A program made the translations under genes and the position numbers. Shown piece after piece: positions 1-8,948 of a DNA stretch of 64,000 nucleotides. Under the pieces are notes generated by a model. It was not told where the DNA came from. It searched no databases and worked only from the letters and a program-made list of their open reading frames with translations. Source of the DNA: Phytophthora hibernalis (Eukaryota > Oomycota > Peronosporomycetes > Peronosporales > Peronosporaceae); contig JAAKBF010000227.1 in assembly GCA_012656075.1 (NCBI GenBank), positions 62,001 to 126,000 on the forward strand, written 5' to 3'. The first letter of the stretch is position 1, and every line of letters begins with the position of its first letter.

Positions 1-153
1 GGTGTTGGCGGCGCGCGCTTCAGCTCCTGTTGGCAATTCTGACCACACGAAGCTCGTGACTGCAGTGGAGGGTTGCCAACGGCTCTTGGAGTCGCAGAGG
101 ACTGACTTAGTGGCCCTGCGAGGGAACCTGCACTCCGTCGAGTCGACTGTGAG

Positions 154-1097
154 TCATTTTAGCTCCAAGTGTGGTTCAGCTCGAACGCAGTGCGGGTGAT
201 CGCCAGCGGCAGGTCTATCGCTCGAGCGAGGACCTTCGACAAGCGCTTTATTGATGCTCGGAGAGCGAGAGGGCCCTCGCGAATGACCGTGCTGAGCTTC
301 ACAAGCACTTTGGGTGGCTCTGCGACCTCTACTCTCGCGTTGAGGCGTTGGAGAGGTGGCCATAGCCGACGGCAGGTCCAATGTGTATGCGTTGCCATGG
401 ACTCCGATGACCGTGAACGGCCCCACGAACCGTGGACGCAGCTTTGTGCTGCCCACCGTAGTGACCGCCTGCATAGGGAGGGTTTTAGCACCTGGTCCTC
501 AAGTTTAAGCACATTCACGTTCCTTTGCCCTCGGCGATCACTGTTTTTCTTCTGTGCGTCCAGGACGCGTTGCCTTACGGCTTCATCAGTCTCGATGAAC
601 GCCAACAGGTTCCGTTTGACGGTCGGGCGCAGGCCTTTAAGGCCCCGCGGGTCTTCGGCGTCACACTCAAATTAGAAGCCGGAGGTAACGACAGTGGCGT
701 ACGCGGATGGCGTAGCCCGTTAACGTAGAATGGGATGAAACCCGTCGACGAATGCACAGCATTATTCAGCGCGAACTCTCCTTCGGTAATGGCCACTGGC
801 GAGTCGTGCAGTACTTGTTGCCTGGCACCAGATCGATTTCGTGTCGAACCCCCTATCCGGAGGCAACACCGACGGTGGGTCATCGCTGACGACATCCGAG
901 AACTCCATCAGGAGAGGGTAGTACGGGTCCGACGGGTCCTTCAGGATGGCCGCGCCATACCTTTTCTGCCTCAACGAGGATCGCTCATCTTCAAGCACCT
1001 CCGGGTCCATGACCGAAGAGGTATTGAGCTCGACCGAGTCGTGTTCGCGGTGGATGAGAAGCATCTCCTCGAACTCGCCCGCCTTCAGCGAATCCAA
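154..1097 (-). pseudogene. gypsy Pol remnant: pre-RT segment joined to integrase C-terminus
   Basis: The minus-strand translation near 1097-840 (YYPLLMEFSDVVSDDPPSVL, then a PPDRGFD motif) is the linker that normally precedes gypsy reverse transcriptase. Near 835 it meets a sequence (EGEFALNNAVHSSTGFIPF) typical of the end of the integrase core, followed by a KLRPRFVGPFTVI stretch of the post-integrase region at about 440. RT, RNase H and the integrase DDE residues are missing between these. The reading frame also changes at the join, so no functional Pol is made. Confidence 0.75.
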
Positions 1098-1490
1098 AAT
1101 TCCACATATGAGAGCTCTTCCAACTCGAGTAGCTCCGCTACGGTAGGCAGGGGAGCCAGATTCACGCCTTCCTTGCGTTCTCCTCTGAGAACATCAAACA
1201 CCACTGGTGTGGTCGCCTCACCCGAGGAGACCGCCTCGCGGTATGAATTTGCAGCGGCTGACGCAGCCTGAACATCTTCCAACGTGGGAGTCCCTGCTTG
1301 GCCACTCTGTGTTGCACGAGCTCCGGCTCCAACGACTTGTCCTGCGCGAGCTGACCCAGCATCGACGCATTGCGTAGTGGGAGACCGTACTCGACCACTC
1401 TTCGTTGCGCGAGCACCGGCTCCAGCGACTTGTCCTGCGCCGGATCCACGGGCCTGAGCGACGCTCTCGATCTTGAGAGATCCATGAGCC

Positions 1491-3235
1491 TCATCGTGAG
1501 ACACACACGGAACCTCCGTACATTCTCCCACAACTACCGAAGGCTCTTGAGCTCTCGAAGATGCAAGGCAACGTCGTAGGCAGATCGAGTACCTGCGAAG
1601 TGCCGTTCGCCGCGTGGAATGCGATGCTCGTGCACAAACCCGTCCCGGAAGAGGAGGGGCCATGACCCGCCAGGGCTCTGTCCGCGAGGGGCTTGTGACT
1701 AGCATCGATGGTGCGACTTCTCCAGTCGATCCACGGCTCGTGCTTTGTCAACCAAGGCACGCCGAGGATAATATCGTACCGATCATCCATGTCAAGGACA
1801 ATGAACGGTTCGACCGAGTTGAAGTCGTCAAACTTGACGTTCAAGAATAGAAGAACCATTCGCGTAGACACGATGGACCCAGTCGCCAGGCGAACAGATA
1901 CATTGGTATTATTCTTAGATGCTTCCAAAGCACTAGCATACAATGCACTGTTCTTGGCCACACTGGACTTCGTCGCGAAGTTGTAGGACGCTCCCGAATC
2001 AATCAGGATCGTCAGCGGTTCGTCGTAACCTTTTACACTGGCCGTGACAACCACGAGGTTAGACCGCGCGGCGGCCACGGAGAGACACAACAGTGTTGTC
2101 CCAGGGACTTGCTCTCCAGGAGGCGAAGGTGACAGAGCCACCGACCTCGAGGAGGAGCGAAGTCTCCCAGCTGGGTACTGGGAGTTGTCGTTTTCCGACC
2201 CCGCAGATTCGATCATGTTTAGGGACGGCAGAGCCGCCTTGGCCTTGCCTACCTTCCACGGGTTCGTTGGACAGTTCCGACGGAAGTGGCCAAGCTGGTT
2301 GCATCCAAAGCAACGACCACTCGCGCGTTGGTTACGCTGAGGTCGTGCCGACTCAGCCAACGAGATCTCAAAGGAAGTGGGACCGTCATTGACCGTATCC
2401 GAGCGGCCTGCATACCCCTGCGCCGAGCGCACGCAATGATGTTCCAGCATGGCGACATGCACCGCATCGTTGAAAGACGTCGGCTGTCTGCGGAAGAGCT
2501 CCGTCCGGACCGGACCCGTCCGAACGCCGTCCATGAAGACCGTCACCTTGACGTCCTCAGAGAGGGCGCCCGCCATAGCGGCCTCCAGGTTCTGCAACTC
2601 CATGACGTAGTCTTGAAGCGTACGCTTTCCTTGCTTACGGCGCAAAAGAGCGACCGATAGCGGTAGGCCACTTTGGTCAAGTGGAAAGTCGAGCGCAGCT
2701 CTTGTTCCATGAACGCCCAAGAGGTGAAATACCTCGGAGACGACGTCTCTCGTGCTATCGCCCATGCGCGCGCGTACCCTCCCAGATTGGAAAGCGCGAA
2801 GGCGTCTTGGGCCCTGGATTCGTAGATCTGTCCAGCGCTCAGCGCTATCTCGATCTCTCGAATCCAGAAGACCAGACTGTATGCTTCTTTGCCGTCAAAT
2901 GTCGGCACCGACATTTTGACGGGCTTCGTTATTCCTTGTCGCGCAGCATACGGAGCAGAACCCGGAGGGATCACCTGCGCCGCACTCTGTGCCACAGCTC
3001 GCATTGTCTCGCGAGAAGCTTCCTGCACTGCAGCGCTCACGTGGGCAACCAGCGACGACTCGTATTTGTCGAAGCGTTCCACGCGCGCCCTCTGCTGCTC
3101 CGCAGGCAGGTTTGGGAATCCAGCGAATGCTGCCTCGCCCAGGAGACTAACCATCTTTTTTAGCGTAGCCCAGTGGGCATCTGAGAGGTGAGGAAAGTCC
3201 TGCCGGGACGGCAGCCGGCTCCCTGAGTCGTCCAT
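1491..3235 (-). pseudogene. gypsy Gag with CCHC zinc knuckle and aspartic protease
   Basis: The polyprotein begins with a MDDSGSRLPS-type gag start at 3235. It contains a retrotransposon gag capsid-like region (VFWIREIEIALSAGQIYES), a CCHC knuckle (CFGCNQLGHFRRNC) at about 2280-2320, and a retropepsin-like domain with the active-site motif LIDSGASYNF near 2000. The reading frame changes near 2650, so gag is split across two frames. Role in an intact element: Gag packages the RNA and the protease matures the polyprotein. Here it is a decayed copy. Confidence 0.85.
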
Positions 3236-3298
3236 TCTCAGAGATATCTTGATTGTAGTAGTCCGCGCCGGTCGGGGGTGACTACAAGTGCTACCAGG

Positions 3299-3640
3299 TG
3301 TGACGGGGGTCACACGCACCTTAGCTTTAGAGGAAGCGTTAACGCGCTAACCACAACAGACGCCTAGCGTTCCTGCTGTAAGCTTGCAAGGCCTGGCCTT
3401 CCTGTCCAATATGGTACCGAGTACCAATTGACTTGCGAACTTCCGGGTTAGAGTTAAACTGATTTATATTAAGAACACTGTTGTAGTTCTAACTACTGCT
3501 AACTATCTGCATACTGAATCCCTGTCTAATCTGATCTGTCCTAATGGGAACCACCCATTTAGATGTACTGCTTTAATACGACTGACGTACCACTTAAGTA
3601 CGACTGAAGTACGAATTAAGTCCTTGACGTGCCACACACC
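3299..3640 (-). repeat. LTR of the minus-strand gypsy element (5' LTR)
   Basis: A non-coding AT-rich stretch lies immediately upstream of the minus-strand gag. On the plus strand its gag-proximal edge is TGTGACGG at 3299, which gives the expected CA end on the element strand, followed by a TGGTAGCA sequence that could be the tRNA primer-binding site. The outer edge is less certain: CACA at about 3638 or ACA at about 3656 both fit. Only one copy lies in the window, so the border cannot be confirmed by comparison. Confidence 0.55.
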
Positions 3641-3759
3641 ACGCGTGTGACGGACACCAATGGTGTGGACCACATCACAGAGAACAATGGTCGCCCCCTG
3701 TCAAGTGGCCCCATTACAGGCACTGAAGGATAATCCAGCGTATGAGACACTACGCTAGT

Positions 3760-4845
3760 ATGCGGATACTGTTTTCCGCACGGAACTTCCAAGCGAGACG
3801 CCTCCTGTACGAGAAGGAATCGAGCACGAAATCCTACTCCAGCCTGGTACCACACCTATTTCGGTGAAAAATGGCGCCAGAGCCCTGATCAGCGCATGAC
3901 GATCCAAGAATGGACCAAAGAGATGGTTCAAGCGGGCATTATTCGACCAAGCACGTCTGCGTTTTCCGCGCCGACGTTCTGTGTCAAGAAGCCTGTTGGA
4001 TGGCTCATTGTGCACGACTATCGTCAGCTAAACCTAGCGACAATTTTGCCGGCTATACCAATGCGGCGCAAGGAAGACACCTTTGATGCCATGTCGGGTA
4101 GTCATTGGTTTTCGTGCATGGACCTACTGTGTGGTTATTACCAAGTTAAGCTACGTGAATCGGATATACCGTTTACGGCTTTTCGACCCCGGATGGTCTG
4201 TTTGAATACCTCGTTACTCCTATGGGACTCAGTGGTAGTCCAGGGACATTTAATCGTCTTTGCAGAAAGTCTTTAGGACTTACGAGACGTAATGAGGGTC
4301 TATTTTGACGACATCTACGTATTCACACAGAGTGAGGATGTCGCGGAGCACATTGAATCATTAGATCGAGTGCTCAAGCGGTGTGAAGAACAGCAACTTT
4401 ACATCAAATTGTCCAAGTGTCAGTTCTGCGTGGATGAGATTCCATGCCTAGGAGATTTCGTCGGTCGCAAAGGAGTCCGAATGGATCCCGACAAGGTCAG
4501 CATCATCGCAGAATGGCCTGTTCCCAAGACCAAGAAGCAAATGGAAAGCTTTTTAGGAACTACGGTCTACGTGTCCAGGTTCTGCAAGGACTTTGCGCAA
4601 TTTGCGGGACCACTTCACGACAGCATCAAGGGGGCGCGCCCTCGAGAGACTATTGAACTCTCGGACGATCAACTGAAGTGCTTCGAAGAGCTAAACGCTG
4701 GTTAGCTTCACCACCAGTTCTCGGACTTCCTGACGTTTCGAAACCTTTTGGTATTCGAATGGACGCCTCGAACTTTGCAATCGGAGGAGTCTTGTTTCAA
4801 AAGGAGGGAGAGCTAGAGCATCCGATCGCATATACTGGTCGGTAG
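3760..4845 (+). pseudogene. gypsy reverse transcriptase, frameshifted
   Basis: Recognisable RT blocks in order: template-grip region (MTIQEWTKEMVQAGIIRPST at 3896), IVHDYRQLN, FSCMDLLCGYYQV with the first catalytic Asp, LVTPMGLSGSPGTF-type block in another frame near 4210, and the catalytic YFDDIYV at about 4300 (YxDD present). The thumb/connection (MDPDKVSIIAEWPVPKT) follows. Frame changes near 3870, 4200 and 4280 and a TAG stop at about 4843 break the frame. The catalytic residues themselves are still present, so decay looks moderate. Confidence 0.85.
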
Positions 4846-6057
4846 ATGAAGCCAGCGGAACTAAACTATCCTGTTCGAGAACAAGAGTTGCTCGCGATCA
4901 TGCATGCTCTTCGAGTATGGCGTGGGTATCTTCTTGATCGACCATTTACGGTTGAAACAGATCACAAAAGTATTGAGATGATTCTAACACAGAAGACTAC
5001 AAACCGACGCGTTGCACGATGGTTCAATGAACTTGCTGAATTTCAGCCATTGTTCAAGTGGATTCCCGGAGAAACGAATACGGTGGCTGATGCACTGTCG
5101 CGAAACCCGGAGTTTGAACGGAAAGCTGCTCAAGTAAGTTTACAAGAGCTATTAGAAGCAGCCAAGAATCGCGAAATTGTGGCAACGATCGTACCGAACA
5201 AGGTTACTGCGGCCCAAACGGCGAAGTCGATGTATTCATGGAACAAGGATCTACAATGGATCATCAAGAAACTCAAGCAAGGAGTCGGATTACCTAAGTA
5301 CTCCTTACAGGATGGTATTCTTTACTTTCAAACGGCGGAAGACCGGACTTCACGCCTCTACATCCCGGATGGCGAAGATCTGAAGAATCGAGTCATTCGT
5401 GAGAACCACGATGCAGTCGCCGCAGGACACCCAGGGTTTTACAAGACCTATTTGGCAGTACGTGAAAAATACTACTGGCCGAAGAGGATGAAGTACATCC
5501 AGCGCTATGTCAACACATGTGAGATGTGTCAGCGCAACAAGGCAAGGCAAACCAAGCCGCCGGGACTACTTCAACCTCTGAACATACCTACGGGTAGATG
5601 GGCCGACATATCAATGGATTTCGTTGTGTCGCTACCTGTCAGCGCTGAAGGTTACGATGCCATAATGGTGATCGTCGACCGACTGACAAAGCGAGCGAAG
5701 TTCGATGCGACGAAGACAACGGACAGAACCACGGACATTGCCAACGTGTTCATGAAGAACTACGTTAAGGATCATGGTCTACCCAAAACCATTGTATCCG
5801 ACCGAGACACCAAGTTTACGTCCAAACTTTGGCAGGGTATTGTAAGTGCGCTTGGTACGCAGCACAACCTGTCATCGGCTTTCCGACCCCAAACAGATGG
5901 ACAAACGGAACGGACAAATCGATTTATCGGAGACTATCTTCGAGGGTCGTCAACCCGGCTCAAGATGACTGGGATGAATATCTCCACTTGGCAGAAATTG
6001 CCTACAACCGACGTGTACACTCCACCATTCGAATGTCGCCGTTCGAAGAGGATCTAG
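4846..6057 (+). pseudogene. gypsy RNase H and integrase
   Basis: About 403 codons are open. The N-terminal third is gypsy RNase H (REQELLAIMHALRVWRGYLL, FTVETDHKSIEMIL, ADALSRNPEF). It is followed by the integrase HHCC zinc-binding region (H near 5407 and 5420; CEMCQ at about 5520). The DDE core shows the first Asp in SMDFVVSLP, the second in VSDRDTKF, and a Glu in GQTERTNRFI. The frame is lost near 5960-6057; the rest of the integrase tail continues in other frames to about 6230. Confidence 0.88.
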
Positions 6058-6597
6058 GATATGTTCCCTACATGCCAGATGATGTGGCATCAGATCCGGA
6101 GTTCAAGAAGTTGGAGAAATCAGCGCAAGAGTTTTGCTTCAGCAAGAGACTCTACTCAAGGCCGCACAGGACCGTATGAGCGAGGCGCAGGAGCGTATGA
6201 AGTATTACTACGACAAGAATAGACTTGTTCAGAACTTCGAAATCAACGACATGGTGCTATTAGACGGGAGAATTTGGATATACGTCACAAAGATTACGCC
6301 CAGTCGAAGAAACTCGCTCCACGATACATTGGACCGTTTCCATTGTTGAAGACGATCTCAAAAGATTCCTATGAGTTAGGATTATCGAAGGGATTGAAGT
6401 TGCATCCAGTGTTCCACACTTCGTTGCTGAAACCGTATCGCAAGGACCCAAAGCGAAGGCAGCAAGTGAACAAGGTCGTGTTAGCCGATGGAACGGAAGG
6501 ACAACTCGTTGAAGCTGTCATTAATCACAGAATGTACAAGGGAAAACTGCAGTACAAGATTTGGTGGCTAGGCGAATTCAAAGCTGATGCCCATTGA
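6058..6597 (+). pseudogene. integrase tail and chromodomain-like C-terminus of gypsy Pol
   Basis: Two overlapping frames continue the pol: an integrase C-terminal helix and GPF/Y region (KLAPRYIGPFPLLKTI at about 6310, HPVFHTSLLKPY at about 6410), then VEAVINHRMYKGKLQYKIWW near 6510, which has the spacing of a chromodomain with its aromatic KxWW strand. Chromodomains in this clade target integration to marked chromatin. The coding ends at TGA 6595-6597, shortly before the purine tract that precedes the LTR. Confidence 0.75.
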
Positions 6598-6695
6598 CAA
6601 TCTAAAGCAGATTCCGGGCCTCATCGACCTCTATTGGAAATCCAAGAAACGACCGAAGCCATTTTCGAAGTAGGCGTCTTCTTGAAGGGAGGTCA

Positions 6696-7180
6696 TGTGA
6701 CGCAGTCGCCGTCAGCAGCAGACATTGCCGCCGACGGCAACCACGTAATGTTGAACATGAAAAATCGTTTTGCATGTCTACCAATAAATCGTGGATCAAA
6801 AGATACAAGATAAAATCAAGGATCATGTCGACAAATAAGGTTGTGGATCAAGACATTCCAGGATAAATTCAAGGATCTAGACCGTCCCATAATCATTAAC
6901 TTGATTGGTCGAAAATCATATAGATCTGTTAGTATCCAGTAAGGGATCTGGAGTTTTGAATGAACTACAACTACGCGGAGGTTTTAGACAAGTTTATTGG
7001 TAGAAGAAATAGCAACTGGGATTAGAGAATGATACACTTTAGGATAGGACACTAGTTGACCGCCAGGGCAATCTCAATCACTTCTCAATTCGCTTTCAAT
7101 AGCAACAGCCTCTCCAACACCGTCGCCCGTCAACTCCAGGACCACCTCCGGACACCGCCTTCGCCCTTTTTTCGCACAGC
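6696..7180 (+). repeat. Probable 3' LTR of the plus-strand gypsy element
   Basis: A purine tract (GAAGGGAGG, 6684-6692) comes just before TGTGACGCAG at 6696, the same TGTGACG start as the LTR edge at 3299. The following 450-500 bases are non-coding and AT-rich. The end is not certain; it must lie upstream of the ATG at 7234. No matching 5' LTR is present because the element is truncated. Confidence 0.45.
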
Positions 7181-7233
7181 CGCAACAAGACTGTTACGCA
7201 ATTGAATTCAAGTGTGGCAAGTCGACTCCAACC

Positions 7234-7713
7234 ATGGACGGCGATTTATTCTTCTACTTCCAGAACGATTTCTCCGCGTTGGAGCTGCAAAGTGGCCCGT
7301 ACCACGTACCGAGAGCGAAGAATTTTGTGTCAATGGACTCGTTCTATTACCCGAAGCAAGAAGCCGGTGACGGAACGTTAAGTGACGAAGGCCAATTGTG
7401 GCTGTTCCAGTTTACGGAGGCTGAGACTCACCCTGTGAATGGAGAAGGGCTGGCGCACATTTTAGATCGATTGGGGCTGTTGGAAATAGTGAGAAAACAT
7501 GGGGAGCGAGTTGCATTAATCTTTGTGGTACCGAAGGAGAACGCTGGGACGTTTGGCCATCAAAAGATTGAGTTGGAGACATCGAACGACGAGGTCAGTG
7601 TGCGCAAGCTCGACGGGATTGGAGCGAAGAGGCAGGATTCCTTGAAGGATGAAAAAGTTTACACGATCGGCCAACTCCGAGGAATCGCGTTACTGCACCT
7701 TTATCGTGAGTAA
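7234..7713 (+). CDS. Crinkler/RHS-like C-terminal domain protein, fragment
   Basis: A 159-residue open frame starts at ATG 7234 in an ACCATGG context. Visible features are a hydrophobic YxFxNDF start, the segment LWLFQFTEAETHPVNGEGL, then LIFVVPKENAG and a C-terminal IGAKRQDSL...YTIGQL stretch that resembles a short helix-hairpin-helix. This pattern is known from the C-terminal regions of oomycete Crinkler effectors and the related trypanosome RHS proteins, where a nuclease-like fold has been proposed. No LFLAK-type header is encoded upstream, and a gypsy LTR abuts the 5' side, so it may be a stranded C-terminal piece or a non-secreted homologue. The assignment is from pattern memory only. 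Confidence 0.5.
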   Translation: MDGDLFFYFQNDFSALELQSGPYHVPRAKNFVSMDSFYYPKQEAGDGTLSDEGQLWLFQFTEAETHPVNGEGLAHILDRLGLLEIVRKHGERVALIFVVPKENAGTFGHQKIELETSNDEVSVRKLDGIGAKRQDSLKDEKVYTIGQLRGIALLHLYRE

Positions 7714-8319
7714 TTTTTGATTACGATTAGCGCTTAAAGGTGCTTGTAGTGTGATAAAGGGCTCGCGCGCTACGGCCCCTTTACCCTTCCATTGTTTATC
7801 TTCGCAATATTTGTGTAAACTATCTGTTTTTTATTTAATGTTATTTTTTCACATGTTGTTTTTACAACTGTTTAGTTTCATTCTTTTCATTCGAGGACGT
7901 GAGAGTTCAGAAGGTCTATTTACAAGAGTACGTATTTAAATCACACAACAGTGTTGTGCTGGCACACAAAACAATTTGTAATAGCACACAGGATATCTGA
8001 GCAGCACACAACTCTGCTGAATGCCACAGAGATATGTATCCCGATAATCCCTCCGTTTAGTTGTCCAGAACATGTGCAGTGACGGAATGCAGACGATGCG
8101 ACTCCAGAGCTCAACGCATTGCTGGACCCCCTGTGACAATGTCACTGACATGGGGTTGCTATACTGTAATAAGGAGGGTCGCGCCCTCGTCTTTTTTAGC
8201 CTTTTGGGTCACCATATGAATTTCAATTACCGTACCGTCTGTATTTTTGGGCGGCCAAATGATCACCTGATTCTGATTCTATTCGAGTAATTCTGCATCC
8301 CTTCGAGTAAATCTGCATC
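7714..8319 (+). other. Gene-free spacer
   Basis: AT-rich intergenic sequence with short CACACAA-containing runs around 7940-8010. I see no conserved coding frame, RNA gene or clear element border. Confidence 0.5.
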
Positions 8320-8505
8320 CAGATTCAAATTAACTCGAGTGGATTCAAATTACCTCGAGTGGATTCAAATTACCTCGAGTGGATTCAAAATTAACTCAGA
8401 GTGGCTTCAAATTACCTCGAGTGGATTCAAAATAACTCGAGTGGATTCAAATTACCTCGAGTGGATTCAAATTACCTCGAGTGGATTCAAAATTAACTCA
8501 GAGGG
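8320..8505 (+). repeat. Minisatellite with about 20-21-bp unit
   Basis: Roughly nine tandem copies of a unit close to ATTCAAATTACCTCGAGTGG are visible, with variants where ACCTCGAG becomes AACTCAGAG or AACTCGAG. Two longer variants (ATTCAAAATTAACTCAGAG) recur about 110 bp apart, which suggests a higher-order repeat of several units. The array is non-coding; frames through it are an artefact of the repeat. Confidence 0.9.
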
Positions 8506-8631
8506 CAGTGTTACATGTATTGTACTGGCCATAATAGTTGATACCAAAATTCAACGTGATTTTACACTTTCCATATACGATACAGTACATAGTTATTAAT
8601 ACACCCTTCACTCTAATTATTAAGGCTCATG

Positions 8632-8802
8632 CTAGTGGTACAAAACGAGTCTACTGAAACTTAATATTTGTGGAGGTTATGAATGATTTAGAGTCTTTTT
8701 CTACATCGTATAAACTTTGAAGTCGCTGGACGACGGATGTCATCTTGCTTCAAATCATGAAAGTCGGAGATGCTGACACCCGAGCCTTGAAAACCCTGAA
8801 CA
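8632..8802 (-). repeat. Truncated copy of a dispersed inverted-repeat element (copy 1)
   Basis: About 170 bp from CTAGTGGTACAAAACGAG at 8632 to about 8802 is nearly identical to the reverse complement of 53098-52930. Only one terminus is present here; past about 8802 the sequences diverge, so this copy lacks its other end. It lies just right of the minisatellite and left of the lectin gene's 3' end. See the fuller copy at 52747-53112. Confidence 0.85.
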
Positions 8803-8948
8803 GCAAGAAAAGCAAATACGCAACTAAAAGCAAATCAACCTACAGTTTTCCATCGACCAACCATAACTGCACGCAAAGCATGACTTGTCCTGAAACACTC
8901 CCGTCCAAACAGCCTTCGGATGCCAGCTTTTCATCCCGCTAGTACAAA

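Larger units (their letters stand above)
1..3656 (-). mobile_element. Ty3/gypsy retrotransposon remnant, internally deleted
   Basis: Read on the minus strand the order is LTR (about 3640-3299), gag with zinc knuckle and protease (3235-1491), a pre-reverse-transcriptase segment (about 1097-840), then directly the C-terminal part of the integrase and the post-integrase 'RPRFVGPF' region (about 835-154). The reverse transcriptase, RNase H and integrase catalytic core are absent. The element runs off the left edge, so its 3' LTR is not seen. Several frameshifts and stops interrupt the coding region. The family call is from established gypsy domain order; the deletion is seen directly. Confidence 0.85.
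3740..7180 (+). mobile_element. Ty3/gypsy chromodomain-type retrotransposon, 5'-truncated
   Basis: A plus-strand pol lacking gag and protease starts abruptly near 3740, next to the outer LTR edge of the minus-strand gypsy copy, which suggests that copy truncated it. The order is reverse transcriptase (about 3760-4700), RNase H (4700-5110), integrase (5150-6060), chromodomain-like end (6270-6597), then a purine-rich tract and a probable 3' LTR beginning TGTGACGC at 6696. Stops and frame changes (near 3870, 4200, 4280, 4843, 6040) make it non-autonomous. The right LTR border is not defined because there is no second copy. Confidence 0.85.

Noticed and set aside
8632..8945. Complete MITE at the left copy
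   Set aside because: The second inverted terminus (GTTTTGTACCACTAG) is absent; similarity stops at about 8802.
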